64,000 nucleotides of DNA from positions 160,527 to 224,526 of the forward strand of contig CAZCAC010000001.1 in assembly GCA_964496575.1 (NCBI GenBank). Direction: 5' to 3'. The notes below the pieces were generated by a model, which ran no database searches, was not told where the DNA came from, and worked only from the letters and a program-made list of their open reading frames with translations. This document shows, piece after piece, positions 44,274 to 53,132 of this stretch; positions within the stretch are counted from its first letter, which is position 1, and every line of letters starts with the position of its first letter. The DNA is from CAZCAC01 sp964496575 (GTDB lineage Bacteria > Planctomycetota > UBA1135 > GCA-002686595). A program made the translations under genes and the position numbers.

Positions 44274-44295
44274 ATTTTCAATTTTTACTGAAAAT
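44274..44295. promoter_or_regulatory. Candidate GbsR-type operator
   Basis: ATTTTCA (44274-44280) and TGAAAAT (44289-44295) form a perfect 7-base inverted repeat with an 8-base spacer. The site is an island of A/T in GC-rich DNA, directly between a MarR/GbsR gene and the gene at 44347, which has a strong GAGGAGG SD. The spacing suits a winged-helix dimer. Confidence 0.55.
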
Positions 44296-44346
44296 TCAGG
44301 ACAATTCTCGGGTCGTGTCCGATACTGAGCCGAGGAGGTTCTGGAC

Positions 44347-45264
44347 ATGTCGGAGATCCACCTGGTCACCGGCGCCTTCGGTTTCACCGGGCGCCGCATC
44401 GCCGCCGCCCTCCTGGCCGAGGGTCACCTCGTGCGCACCCTGACCGGCTCGCCGCCGCGGGGGCCGGACGCCGCCCGGATCGAGGTCTTCCCGCTCGACT
44501 TCGAGGACCCGGCCGGCCTGCTGCGTGCGCTGGAGGGGGTCGCGGTCCTCTACAACACCTACTGGGTGCGCTTCGCCGCCGCCGGCTTCGACCAGGAGCG
44601 GGCGGTGCGGAACAGCGAGCTCCTCTTCCGCGTCGCTCGCGACGCGGGGGTCCGGCGCCTCGTCCACACCAGCATCACCAACCCCGCCCCCGACTGCGCC
44701 TGGGCCTACTTCCGCCACAAGGCTCGCCTGGAGCGGACCCTCGCAGACCTGGAGCTCCCCTGCTCGATCCTGCGCCCGGCGGTGATCTACGGCCGCGGCG
44801 ACATCCTGATCAACAACATCGCCTGGCTGCTGCGGCGCTTCCCCGTCTTCGGGATCTTCGGCGACGGTCGCTACCGGCTGCGCCCGATCCACGTCGGGGA
44901 CTTCGCCGACCTGGCGCTTCGCGAGGGGCGCGAGCGGGAGAGGCGCGTGGTCGACGCGGTCGGACCGGAGAGCTTCGAGTACCGCGAGCTGGTGCGGGTC
45001 CTCGGCGAGGCGATCGGCCGGCGGCGCAGAGCCGTGCGCCTGTCCCCCCGCCTCGGCCTCGCGGCCTCGCGGTTCCTCGGTTGGCTGGTGAGGGACGTCC
45101 TGCTCACCCGCGAGGAGATCGGGGCGCTGATGGAGGGGCGGCTCGACACCGACGGAGCGGCGGCCGGGGAGACGAAGCTGAGCGAGTGGGCCCGGGCACG
45201 GTCAGGGGAGCTCGGGGTCCGCTATGCGAACGAGGTGGCGCGTCGGGGGCGCGGTTCCGTATGA
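44347..45264 (+). CDS. NAD(P)-binding epimerase/NDUFA9-like oxidoreductase
   Basis: 305 aa, SD GAGGAGG eight bases before ATG. It is an atypical short-chain (NmrA/NDUFA9-like) Rossmann protein with VTGAFGFTGRRIA (7-19), LHT/S motif RRLVHTSITNP, YFRHKARLERTL (Tyr/Lys pair shifted to YF..K) and LRPAVIYGRGDILINNI. Such proteins bind NAD(P) and act as reductases, epimerases or complex I assembly factors; the reaction is not readable. Probable target of the adjacent GbsR regulator. Confidence 0.8.
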   Translation: MSEIHLVTGAFGFTGRRIAAALLAEGHLVRTLTGSPPRGPDAARIEVFPLDFEDPAGLLRALEGVAVLYNTYWVRFAAAGFDQERAVRNSELLFRVARDAGVRRLVHTSITNPAPDCAWAYFRHKARLERTLADLELPCSILRPAVIYGRGDILINNIAWLLRRFPVFGIFGDGRYRLRPIHVGDFADLALREGRERERRVVDAVGPESFEYRELVRVLGEAIGRRRRAVRLSPRLGLAASRFLGWLVRDVLLTREEIGALMEGRLDTDGAAAGETKLSEWARARSGELGVRYANEVARRGRGSV

Positions 45265-45271
45265 AGGAGGG

Positions 45272-45799
45272 ATGGAACCCGAACCCGATGACGCCTCTCG
45301 CGAGCTGCTCGAGCTGCACGCCCGGGTGGATGACGACGTCCACGTGCTCGTCGAGCGGCACCGCGAGCGGCTGAAGTGCGCGTGTGGCTGCTCCGACTGC
45401 TGCCTCGACGAGCTGACCGTCTTCGAGGTGGAGGCGGAACGGATCCGGCGCGAGTATCCGAGCGTGCTCCGTGAGCCCTCCCACCGGTCCGGGGGCTGCG
45501 CGTTCCTCGATGCCGAGGGCGCGTGCCGCGTCTACACCGCCCGCCCCTTCGTCTGCCGTACGCAGGGGCTGCCGCTCGCCTGGTTCGATGAGGACCAGGA
45601 CGGCGAGATCGAGGAGCACCGGGAGATCTGCGAGCTGAATCGCGAGGGAGATCCGCTCGAGGGACTCGACCTCGACGAGCTGTGGCTGCTGGGGCCGAAC
45701 GAGCAACAGCTGTCGCGATTGCAGGAGCGCTTCTCGGGGGGCGGGCAGGAGCGGATCGCGCTGCGCGAGCTGTTCGGTGGGCCGGTCGAGCCGGGGTGA
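45272..45799 (+). CDS. YkgJ-like zinc/iron-chelating protein
   Basis: 175 aa. Cysteines C36, C38, C40, C43 and C44 (LKCACGCSDCC), followed by GGCAFLDAEGACRVYTARPFVCRTQGLP in the family arrangement (C..L....C..Y..RP..CR), mark the YkgJ-type CxxCx family (UPF0153), which chelates Zn or Fe-S. ATG 45272 has AAGGAGGG immediately before it, an unusually short spacing; an in-frame ATG at 45224 would overlap the upstream gene by 41 bases. Function unknown. Confidence 0.82.
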   Translation: MEPEPDDASRELLELHARVDDDVHVLVERHRERLKCACGCSDCCLDELTVFEVEAERIRREYPSVLREPSHRSGGCAFLDAEGACRVYTARPFVCRTQGLPLAWFDEDQDGEIEEHREICELNREGDPLEGLDLDELWLLGPNEQQLSRLQERFSGGGQERIALRELFGGPVEPG

Positions 45800-45956
45800 G
45801 CGAGGCGACGCTCCGGGTGGTCGCTGGTGGACTCCTCCCCACCTCCGAGCGGATTGTGGAAGATCGACTCCGTTTGTCGCTCGGCCTTCGACGCGCTGGT
45901 CGCCTTCGAGCGACACGGAACGGGTTGAATCCGGACCGTCCGGGTCCCATCGAACA

Positions 45957-45982
45957 GGGGGTGATCCTCGGGGTCAGCCCCC
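45957..45982 (+). terminator. Possible hairpin in 45800-46220 intergenic
   Basis: GGGGGTGA and TCAGCCCCC pair with a one-base bulge about 160 bases after the YkgJ-like gene. The remaining sequence of this 420-base gap has no convincing coding potential on either strand and no RNA I recognise. Confidence 0.3.
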
Positions 45983-46064
45983 TTCCTCATGGCGGTACGA
46001 CCTTCACCGTAGCCCCGCTAATTCCTTCCCGTATCCGCCTCTGTGCGACTGGTGTTCCCGGGCC

Positions 46065-46091
46065 TTGACGCTAGGATGCCTCGCTTAATCT
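46065..46091 (+). promoter_or_regulatory. Weak candidate promoter for the GNAT-kor unit
   Basis: TTGACG (46065-46070) and TAATCT (46086-46091) are 15 bases apart, shorter than ideal. It is the only recognisable promoter-like pair between the YkgJ-like gene and the GNAT gene. Confidence 0.28.
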
Positions 46092-46220
46092 GCGGGCTGC
46101 AAACTTCCTCGAGTGCAGCCCTCGACTCCGATCTCCACAACGCCGAACTGTCCGATCCACGGCGATGCGCCGCGGGCCCGGAAGGGCGCAGATCGGCACT
46201 CGCTGAAGGATGGCCCCATC

Positions 46221-46823
46221 ATGGCTCTCTCCGGCTTCCCGAAGACCGAAACGCTGAAGGACGGAACCGAGGTGACCCTTCGCCCCATGGGCGCGGGGGA
46301 CCTGGACGTCCTGCACACCTTCTTCTGCGAAAGAGTGCCGAAGGAGGATCGACACTACCTCCGGTACGACGTCGCCGACCGCAAGGAAATCGCGCGGTGG
46401 ATCGAGAACCTGCCCCACACCCGGATCGAGCGGATCTTGATGTTCGAGGGTGACGAGGTCATCGCGGACGGCGCGATCGAGCACCACCCCCACGGCTGGT
46501 CGAGGCATATCGCCGGGATCCGGCTGGTGGTGGCTCGAGACCGACAGGGCAAGGGTGCCGGCCTGATCCTGCTCAAGGAGCTGGTCGCGCAAGCTCAGAG
46601 CAAGAAGGCGGAGTTGATCAAGGCCCAGGCCTACGAGAGTCACAGCACGGCCCTGGCCGTGTTCCAGAAGCTCGGCTTCCGCATGGAAGCCGTTCTTCAC
46701 GGCTTCGCCAAGGACATGGAAGGCGAGCGGCAGAACCTGGTGGTGATGGTCCGCGACGTCGACGAATTGTGGCAAGCCATGGAAGACATGCTCTGGCAGA
46801 GCGACTGGCGCGGCGATTCCTGA
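46221..46823 (+). CDS. GNAT acetyltransferase (Pat-like)
   Basis: 200 aa from ATG 46221 (an in-frame GTG 46113 would add 36 residues of uncertain coding quality). The start LKDGTEVTLRPMGAGDLDVLHTFF matches the opening of Pat/AcuA-type protein acetyltransferase GNAT domains, and the acetyl-CoA loop is RDRQGKGAGLILLKELV. It lies 18 bases upstream of korD, so it is probably cotranscribed with the ferredoxin oxidoreductase. Acetylation of a metabolic enzyme, possibly Kor or an acyl-CoA synthetase, is an inference from context. The acyl-CoA-synthetase part of classical Pat is absent. Confidence 0.82.
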   Translation: MALSGFPKTETLKDGTEVTLRPMGAGDLDVLHTFFCERVPKEDRHYLRYDVADRKEIARWIENLPHTRIERILMFEGDEVIADGAIEHHPHGWSRHIAGIRLVVARDRQGKGAGLILLKELVAQAQSKKAELIKAQAYESHSTALAVFQKLGFRMEAVLHGFAKDMEGERQNLVVMVRDVDELWQAMEDMLWQSDWRGDS

Positions 46824-46841
46824 CCAATCAGAGTGACAACA

Positions 46842-47117
46842 ATGTCCACAGAAACACCGAAGAAACGGAAGATCAGCAAATTCATCTGCCAGATCCCCAT
46901 CGACCAGGAACGCTGCAAGGGCTGCGGCTTCTGCGTGGAGTTCTGTCCGACGGACGTCCTGGTGCTGGATGACGGCTTCAACGCGAAGGGCTATCACCCC
47001 CCCAAGGTCGTCGATATCGAGTACTGCACCGGTTGCGACCTGTGCGGCATGTTCTGTCCGGACTTCGCCATCTACGCGGTGAAGACGGGGCGTCGCGACA
47101 AGAAAGGAGAAGAGTGA
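46842..47117 (+). CDS. korD: 2-oxoacid:ferredoxin oxidoreductase delta (ferredoxin) subunit
   Basis: 91 aa. Two [4Fe-4S] motifs are C25-K-G-C28-G-F-C31-VEF-C35-P and C62-T-G-C65-D-L-C68-GMF-C72-P. It carries electrons from the thiamine diphosphate site to external ferredoxin. ATG 46842 is taken; a GTG three codons earlier is possible. It ends one base into the korA start (TGATG), and the order D-A-B-C is a known kor/vor arrangement. Confidence 0.93.
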   Translation: MSTETPKKRKISKFICQIPIDQERCKGCGFCVEFCPTDVLVLDDGFNAKGYHPPKVVDIEYCTGCDLCGMFCPDFAIYAVKTGRRDKKGEE

Positions 47118-48289
47118 TGGTCGAGTACACGAAAGCCGATCCGGCCGGCGTCCTCACCGGCGCTCACTTCCTCGACGGCGACCACGCGTGCACCGAGGGC
47201 GCCCTCGCCGCCGGCTGCCGCTTCGTCGCCGGCTATCCGATCACGCCCTCCACCGAGATCGTCGAGCGGATCGCAGCCCGCTTCCCGATGGTCGGGAAGG
47301 GGATCTTCATCCAGATGGAGGACGAGATCGCCTCGTCGATCGCCATCCAGGGCGCCATCTGGGGCGGCAAGAAGGCGATGACCGTCACCTGCGGTCCCGG
47401 GATGTCGCTGATGACCGAGCACGTCGGTCTCGCGGCGATGACCGAGTGCCCGGTGGTCTTCGTCAACGTGCAACGCACCGGCCCCTCCACCGGATTGCCG
47501 ACGCAGCCCGGCCAAGCGGACATGATGCAGGCGCGCTGGGGTTCGCACGGTGACTACGAGGTCATCGCGCTCTGCCCGGAGTCGCCGCAGGAGTGCTTCG
47601 ACCTCACCATCGAAGCGTTCAACCTGGCCGAGGTCTACCGCACGCCGGTCATGCTGATGATGGACGAGTGCGTCGGTCACATGACCGAGAAGGTGGTGAT
47701 CCCCAAGCCGGACGAGATCGACATCGTCGAGCGCCGCTGGACCAAGAAGCCGCCCGGAGAGTACCTCCCCTTCGAGCCGGTCGAGGACATGGTCCCCGAG
47801 ATGGTCAAGGTCGGCGACGGCTACAACATCCACGTCACTGGCCTGACTCACGACTACCGCGGCTACCCGACGATGACCGCCGATTGTCAGAACGACATGC
47901 TCACCCGGATGGTCGACAAGATCCGCAAGCAGGAGGACAAGATCCGCAGCATCGAGACGGAGAATCTCGACGACGCGGAAGTGGTGGTGCTCTCCTACGG
48001 GATCACCGCGAGGGTCGCCCTGCGCGCGATCGAGGTCGCCCGCGCCAAGGGGATCAAGGTCGGTCGCATGCGGCTGATCGTCGCCTGGCCCTTCCCCGAG
48101 GAGCCGGTGCGTGAGATCGCCGAGAAGGTGAAAGCGATCGTCGTTCCGGAAATGAACCTGGGGCAGATGTCCCTGGAAGTGGAACGAGTGGTCGCGGGCC
48201 GCTGCAAGACGGTCCTGGTGGGCAGCGCCGGCGGTGCGGTCCACGAGATCAATTCCATCGTGAAAGCAATCGAGGAGGCAGTCCAATGA
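47117..48289 (+). CDS. korA: 2-oxoglutarate:ferredoxin oxidoreductase subunit alpha
   Basis: 390 aa, SD AGGAG. It forms the pyrimidine-binding and substrate half of the enzyme that oxidatively decarboxylates 2-oxoglutarate (or a branched 2-oxoacid) to the acyl-CoA. Motifs are GCRFVAGYPITPSTEIVE, IQMEDEIASSIAIQGA, TCGPGMSLMTEHVGLA and RTGPSTGLPTQPGQADM. The C-terminal domain holds VLSYGITARVALRAIEVARAKG. KorA is favoured over VorB by the GYPITPSTEI context, but the substrate cannot be fixed from sequence alone. It overlaps korB by 4 bases. Confidence 0.92.
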   Translation: MVEYTKADPAGVLTGAHFLDGDHACTEGALAAGCRFVAGYPITPSTEIVERIAARFPMVGKGIFIQMEDEIASSIAIQGAIWGGKKAMTVTCGPGMSLMTEHVGLAAMTECPVVFVNVQRTGPSTGLPTQPGQADMMQARWGSHGDYEVIALCPESPQECFDLTIEAFNLAEVYRTPVMLMMDECVGHMTEKVVIPKPDEIDIVERRWTKKPPGEYLPFEPVEDMVPEMVKVGDGYNIHVTGLTHDYRGYPTMTADCQNDMLTRMVDKIRKQEDKIRSIETENLDDAEVVVLSYGITARVALRAIEVARAKGIKVGRMRLIVAWPFPEEPVREIAEKVKAIVVPEMNLGQMSLEVERVVAGRCKTVLVGSAGGAVHEINSIVKAIEEAVQ

Positions 48290-49149
48290 CCGAAGCCACC
48301 GCAGAGCTGCAAGAGAACCCCGTCAAGCCCTTCCTCCGCATGGAGCGGATGCCGCACATCTGGTGTCCGGGATGCGGGATCGGCACCACGGTCAACTGCT
48401 TCGCGCGCGCGGTCGAGGACTGCGGCATACCCCTGAACGAGCTGACCGTCGTCTCCGGCATCGGTTGCACCGGCCGCGTGGCCGGCTACCTGGAGCTGGA
48501 CTCCTTCCACACCACGCACGGGCGGGCCCTCCCCTTCGCCACCGGGCTGAAGCTGGCCAACCCGAACCTGAACGTGGTGGTCTACTCCGGCGACGGTGAC
48601 CTGGCGGCGATCGGCGGAAACCACTTCATCCACGCGGCCCGCCGCAACATGGACATCACCGTGGTCTTCGTCAACAACCACACCTACGCGATGACCGGGG
48701 GGCAGGCGAGCTCAACCACCCCGCTCACCGCGACCGGCACGACGGCGCCGTACGGCATGTTCGAGCACCCGTTCAACATGCCCTATCTCGCCGAGTCGTG
48801 CGGCGCGGTCTACGTGGCCCGCTGGACGACCTACCACGTCCGTCAGATCGCCAAGGCGATGAAGGAAGCGATCCAGAAGAAGGGCTTCAGCTTCCTCGAG
48901 GTCATCTCGCCCTGTCCCACGCTGTACGAGCGCCGGAACCGTCTCGGCGACGGCCTGACCCGGATGAAGTGGTACAAGGAGAACAGCGAGATTCGCAACG
49001 GGGAGGACACCAAGAACCTCGACATCGACTTCCAGAGCCAGATCATCTGCGGGAAGTTCGTCGACAAGGAGAAGGCGACCTTCCTCCAGAACTACAACAA
49101 CCAGCTCAAGAGTCGTCTCGGCGAGCGCTTCCAGCCGTACGAGGGTTGA
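48286..49149 (+). CDS. korB: 2-oxoglutarate:ferredoxin oxidoreductase subunit beta
   Basis: 287 aa thiamine diphosphate-binding subunit. WCPGCGIGTTVN (C27, C30) and C61 in SGIGCTGR are the cysteines expected for its [4Fe-4S] cluster. The thiamine diphosphate/Mg motif is SGDGDLAAIGGNH (GDGD 102-105) with FVNNHTYAMTGGQASSTTP. HGRALPFATGLKLANPNL is also diagnostic. It is coupled to korA (ATGA) and followed 4 bases later by korC. Confidence 0.94.
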   Translation: MTEATAELQENPVKPFLRMERMPHIWCPGCGIGTTVNCFARAVEDCGIPLNELTVVSGIGCTGRVAGYLELDSFHTTHGRALPFATGLKLANPNLNVVVYSGDGDLAAIGGNHFIHAARRNMDITVVFVNNHTYAMTGGQASSTTPLTATGTTAPYGMFEHPFNMPYLAESCGAVYVARWTTYHVRQIAKAMKEAIQKKGFSFLEVISPCPTLYERRNRLGDGLTRMKWYKENSEIRNGEDTKNLDIDFQSQIICGKFVDKEKATFLQNYNNQLKSRLGERFQPYEG

Positions 49150-49153
49150 TCCG

Positions 49154-49717
49154 ATGGCAGTCAGCGAAATCAAGATTGGCGGATTCGGCGGCCAGGGCGT
49201 GATCCTCACCGGGATCATCATCGGCCGGGCGGCTTCGATCTACGACGACAAGTTCGCGACCATGACCCAGGCCTTCGGGCCCGAGGCGCGTGGTTCGGCC
49301 TGCTCCTCGCAGGTGATCGTCTCCGAGGATCCGATCCTCTACCCCTACGTCACCGCTCCCGGCATCCTGATCGTGATGTCGCAGGAGGCGTTCACCAAGT
49401 TCTATCCGGCGATGCCCGACAAGGGCCTGCTCCTCTACGAGGAGGAGCTGGTCAACCCGAAGGATCTCAAGCCGGGCATCCGTCCCTTCGGCGTCCCGGC
49501 GACCCGCTTCGCCGAGGAGCTCGGCCGCAAGATGGTCCTGAACATCGTGATGACCGGCTTCTTCACCGCGGTGACCGGCCTGGTCGACCCCGACGCGATG
49601 CGCGAGGCGGTCAAGACCTCGGTTCCTCCGGGCACGGAGGACCTCAACCTCCGCGCGTTCGACAAGGGTTACGAGCACGGCAAGAACCTGATCGAGAGAG
49701 CGACCGCCAAGGTCTGA
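49154..49717 (+). CDS. korC: 2-oxoglutarate:ferredoxin oxidoreductase subunit gamma
   Basis: 187 aa. It carries the gamma-domain signature IKIGGFGGQGVILTGIIIG at the N-terminus, TQAFGPEARGSACSSQVIVSE and a Rossmann-like core, completing the four-subunit enzyme. The subunit binds CoA and helps assembly. A 21-base perfect hairpin follows its stop by 14 bases and ends the operon. Confidence 0.94.
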   Translation: MAVSEIKIGGFGGQGVILTGIIIGRAASIYDDKFATMTQAFGPEARGSACSSQVIVSEDPILYPYVTAPGILIVMSQEAFTKFYPAMPDKGLLLYEEELVNPKDLKPGIRPFGVPATRFAEELGRKMVLNIVMTGFFTAVTGLVDPDAMREAVKTSVPPGTEDLNLRAFDKGYEHGKNLIERATAKV

Positions 49718-49731
49718 CCGATCGCCGCCAG

Positions 49732-49777
49732 GGAACCGCGTTCTTCTCCGCCACCTGGCGGAGAAGAACGCGGTTCC
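49732..49777 (+). terminator. 21-bp perfect hairpin after korC
   Basis: Arms 49732-49752 and 49757-49777 are perfectly complementary, with a 4-base loop (ACCT). No U-tract follows. It separates the kor operon from the ECF sigma/kinase operon. Confidence 0.75.
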
Positions 49778-49788
49778 GTATCGCGCGC

Positions 49789-49818
49789 ACGACAGCTCGC
49801 CTGGTTTTCTGATATTCT
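49789..49818 (+). promoter_or_regulatory. Weak candidate promoter for the ECF sigma/kinase operon
   Basis: ACGACA (49789-49794) and TATTCT (49813-49818) are 18 bases apart, in the least GC-rich part of the gap just after the kor hairpin. The leader to GTG 49869 would be about 45 bases. Confidence 0.28.
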
Positions 49819-49868
49819 CCGGAAAGTTCGCCTCGCGAGGGACTTCCTTACGCCTCCGTACTGAACTC

Positions 49869-50504
49869 GTGTCGACCTTCCCAGAGACAAGGAATCCCGA
49901 GCCCGCCCCCGACGGGTTCTCGCAGACCCTGGCGGCGGCCCGCCAGGGCTGCCCCGAGGCGCTGGAGCAGCTCTTTCAGTCGTTCTACCCTCGGGTCGAG
50001 CGCATGGTGCACAATCGACTCGCGCGAGATCTCCGCACCGCGCGCCCCTGGCTGGCCGCGCGTTTCAGCACCGGTGACATCGTGCAGGAGGTGTTCCGCA
50101 GCGTGCTGACGGACCTCGGGGCATTCGCGGGCGACAACGAAGGCGCCTTCGCGGGGTACCTGGCGATGGTCGTGCGGAACCGCATCGTCGACGCGGTGCG
50201 CTTCCACGAGGCCGCGGCGCGTGACGGCCGACTCTCTCGCGGGACGCTGGACCACGCACGTCCGTCGAGCGAAGCCGGCGATCCCGTCGAGGATCTGGCG
50301 GCCGCGGAGGAGATCGAACGATTCCGGAGGGCCCTGGAGACCTTTCCCGAGCGCGAACGGCTCCTGCTGCGAGCACGTCTGGAAGGCACCGCCAGCTTCG
50401 GTGTTCTCTCCCAGCAGCTCGGCTACGGATCCTCGACGGCGGCTCGCCGTGCCTTCCACGCCGCCCAGGCGCGGCTCGTCCTGCTCATGGGTGAGGACCG
50501 ATGA
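49869..50504 (+). CDS. Planctomycete-type ECF sigma factor
   Basis: 211 aa, GTG start. The N-terminus LAAARQGCPEALEQLFQSFYPRVERMV, region 2 RFSTGDIVQEVFRSVLTDLGAF...FAGYLAMVVRNRIVDAVR and region 4 ALETFPERERLLLRARLEGTASFGVLSQQLGYGSSTAARRAFHAAQARL (landmarks FPERERLLL, SSTAARRAFH) fit the kinase-linked ECF groups of Planctomycetota. The kinase gene overlaps its end by 4 bases. The Thr/Ser-rich linker could be a phosphorylation target of that kinase, which is an inference. There is no anti-sigma gene. Confidence 0.88.
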   Translation: MSTFPETRNPEPAPDGFSQTLAAARQGCPEALEQLFQSFYPRVERMVHNRLARDLRTARPWLAARFSTGDIVQEVFRSVLTDLGAFAGDNEGAFAGYLAMVVRNRIVDAVRFHEAAARDGRLSRGTLDHARPSSEAGDPVEDLAAAEEIERFRRALETFPERERLLLRARLEGTASFGVLSQQLGYGSSTAARRAFHAAQARLVLLMGEDR

Positions 50505-53077
50505 GTGACCACCAGGCGCAGTCTCCCGCCGGGGGATCGAAATCGGACGCTGATCGCACCCTCGAGGCTCTGGTCGGCCGCGCACTCGAGCTCGAGAGCG
50601 CAGGACGACCGGTCGACCTCCAGGAGCTGGCCGGAGGAGACCCCGACCTGGTGCGAGCCGTCGAGCGCGCCTTGCAGACCGCCCACCGCCTGCCCGGCTT
50701 GCACGCGGCCAGTTCCCGGCACGACGCCCATCGCCGCCGCGTCCTCGCCGAGCGGTATCGGATGGACGCTCGCATCGGCGCCGGAGCGATGGGGGTCGTC
50801 TACCGGGCCTTCGACCTCGAGCTGCAGCGCGAGGTCGCGGTCAAGATCCTGCGCTCGGGGCTCCTGGCCCACGACGAGGCCAACGAACGGTTCGACCGCG
50901 AGGCCGAGATCCTGGCTTCGGTGCGTCACCCGGGAGTGGTGACCCTTCACGATCGCGGCCGAACGGAGGACGGGGACGTGTTCCTGGTGATGGAGTTGCT
51001 CGAGGGGATCCCGTTGAGCGACCTCCTCGAGAAGGCGGGAAGCCTCGGCGTCCCCCCCGAGAAGCTGGACACGCACTGGATCGCCAAGCGCCTCGACCTC
51101 GAGGCACTGAGGGAGTCGACCTACCTGCGCACCTGCGCGAGCTGGGTCGCGGATCTCGCGCGCGGTCTCGATGCCGTCCACGGCGCTCGTGGATTCCACC
51201 GCGACGTGAAACCGTCGAACGTCTTCCTGCGCTCCGACGGACGTCCCGTCCTGATCGACTTCGGCATCGCGGCCCGGGTCGACGACTCACTGATCACGCG
51301 TGAGGGCAGCACGATTGGAACCCCGGCCTATCTTCCGCCCGAAGCCCTGGGAATGCGCCCCACGCCCGGCGTCGGCCAGGACGTCTACGGGCTGACGGCG
51401 ACGCTGTACCACCTCTTGACGTGTCGACCGCCCTACGAGGGAACGCCGCCTCAGGTACTCGCCGCGCTGGCGACTCGCGAGCCGCCACGCGCGGTTCGAT
51501 TGCGACCGGGTTTGCCGCGCGACCTGCAGGCGATCCTCGAGCGGGGAATGGCCAGGGATCCCAGGCGACGCTACGTGAGCGCGCGAGCTCTCGAGGAAGA
51601 CCTGCGCGCGTTCCTCGACCACCGCACGGTGCAGGCCCGGCCGACCACCGTCCTGGGGCGCACCTGGCGTCGGGCCCGCCGCTCGCGCTTCGCCGGGGGA
51701 GCCGCTGCGGTCCTGGTGTTGGGCCTGGTCGTGACCTTCGCCGTCCAGGCGAGGACACGGTGGCGCGCCGGGCGCGAGGCCGAGTTCGACCGGGCCTGGA
51801 GCCACGTTCTCGTTCACTCGACGATAAGCGAGCACTTCGAGAACCGCGTCTCGGCTACCCCGGAGATGACGGTGGAGTTTGCCGGCCGACTCGACACGGC
51901 GGTGGAGGCCTCCCTGTCGCCGATTCCGGCGCGTCTCGTGCGCGCGGCCCATCGGCTCGATCTCGGGGACCTTCGTGGCGCCACGGAGGACATGCAGGCC
52001 GTGGCGGCGGCCGGTGGACCGTTCGCGGACGAGCTCGCGAGACGGTACGAACGGCTCGAGCCCGGGGCCGTCGGAGTCGCGGCGCTGGAGCTCGACGCCC
52101 TGCCGACTCCGCGGTCGCGTGAGGATCTCTACGTGGCGAGCTACCACGCCCTGCGCGAGCTGCGCTACGCCGACGGCCTGAAGCTCCTGGCCAGCCCCGA
52201 GCTCGATCGGTACCGCCCGGCGGAGGAACTGCGCTTGATGCTGGCTCCCATCACCAGGGGGTTCAACCGCAAGAGCATGCCCGAGGAGCAGGTCGTGCTG
52301 CTGGCGGCCGAGTGGCACGAAAGCATCGTTCGATTCGAGGAGCAGCTCGGACATCGCACGGCGCTGACCGCGTTCCTCCTCGGCACCGCACTCGACTTCC
52401 AGAAGCGGTGGGAAGCCGCCCTCGGGTTCCTGGACGAGTCCATCGCCCTGGCTCCGTACGCCACCGCCCATCGCATCAACGCCGGGCGCACGGCCTTCCG
52501 GCTCGGGCACCACGCGGACGTGCCGGAGTACCTGTCGCCCGTCATCGCCTCGCTCCCCCACTACTGGCGCCCGTACGACACGCTCATCCGCAGTCTCCTG
52601 AGAGCGGATGAGCTCGAGGAGGCCGAGCGCTGGCTGGCCGAGGCTCCCTTCGAGGCCCAGGGGAAGGCGCGCCTCCAGCGTGAGCTCGAGGCCGATCTGG
52701 CGTCGCTGCGGGCCTGGAACCGACATCGCGCCGGAGCTAGAGAGCAGGCGCGGAGCGAAGCCCGGGTGGCCGTGCTCGGCTACGACGAGCTGGCGTCGAC
52801 CGGCCGGTTCGAAGAGACCCCGCGATCGACGGTAGCGCGCGCGATCCTGGCCGACGAGCCGCACCGGATCTTCGACGCCATGCTCCTGGCCCTCTGTGAG
52901 AACCCGGTCGAGGAGCTCCGTCTGAAGTCGTTGCTCGAGTTCTTCCCCGAATCACTGGACGCGGGAAACCGCGACTCGATAGTCCGCTATGTTCAGGCGC
53001 TACGGGCCCACCTGGTGGACCTCATGCGCGTTGCGGATCCGTCCCCGGCCGACGAGAGGGAGCCAGCCGGTCGGTGA
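50501..53077 (+). CDS. Membrane Ser/Thr protein kinase with extracytoplasmic TPR-like domain
   Basis: 858 aa, ATGA overlap with the sigma factor. The N-terminal 85 residues precede a Hanks-type kinase: glycine loop IGAGAMGVVYRA (92-103), K115 in VAVKIL, HRD at 233-235 (FHRDVKPSN), DFG at 253-255, activation segment TIGTPAYLPPEAL. One TM helix lies at about 398-416, followed by a 440-residue extracytoplasmic region with repeats resembling TPRs (TAFLLGTALDFQKRWEAALGFLDESIALAP, RINAGRTAFRLGHH as landmarks). An insertion between E and F lobes (180-210) is unusual. With the coupled sigma factor it forms a one-operon signalling pair. All catalytic residues are present. Confidence 0.92.
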   Translation: MSDHQAQSPAGGSKSDADRTLEALVGRALELESAGRPVDLQELAGGDPDLVRAVERALQTAHRLPGLHAASSRHDAHRRRVLAERYRMDARIGAGAMGVVYRAFDLELQREVAVKILRSGLLAHDEANERFDREAEILASVRHPGVVTLHDRGRTEDGDVFLVMELLEGIPLSDLLEKAGSLGVPPEKLDTHWIAKRLDLEALRESTYLRTCASWVADLARGLDAVHGARGFHRDVKPSNVFLRSDGRPVLIDFGIAARVDDSLITREGSTIGTPAYLPPEALGMRPTPGVGQDVYGLTATLYHLLTCRPPYEGTPPQVLAALATREPPRAVRLRPGLPRDLQAILERGMARDPRRRYVSARALEEDLRAFLDHRTVQARPTTVLGRTWRRARRSRFAGGAAAVLVLGLVVTFAVQARTRWRAGREAEFDRAWSHVLVHSTISEHFENRVSATPEMTVEFAGRLDTAVEASLSPIPARLVRAAHRLDLGDLRGATEDMQAVAAAGGPFADELARRYERLEPGAVGVAALELDALPTPRSREDLYVASYHALRELRYADGLKLLASPELDRYRPAEELRLMLAPITRGFNRKSMPEEQVVLLAAEWHESIVRFEEQLGHRTALTAFLLGTALDFQKRWEAALGFLDESIALAPYATAHRINAGRTAFRLGHHADVPEYLSPVIASLPHYWRPYDTLIRSLLRADELEEAERWLAEAPFEAQGKARLQRELEADLASLRAWNRHRAGAREQARSEARVAVLGYDELASTGRFEETPRSTVARAILADEPHRIFDAMLLALCENPVEELRLKSLLEFFPESLDAGNRDSIVRYVQALRAHLVDLMRVADPSPADEREPAGR

Positions 53078-53132
53078 GAGCACCGAGCACTGGCTCCGTA
53101 CCCGAACCCCGATCCACCTGCCCTGAATCGAC

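Noticed and set aside
45800..46220. Small genes in the 420-base gap
   Set aside because: Short frames on both strands lack SD, conserved motifs or consistent composition; the GNAT start at 46221 is better supported than 46113.
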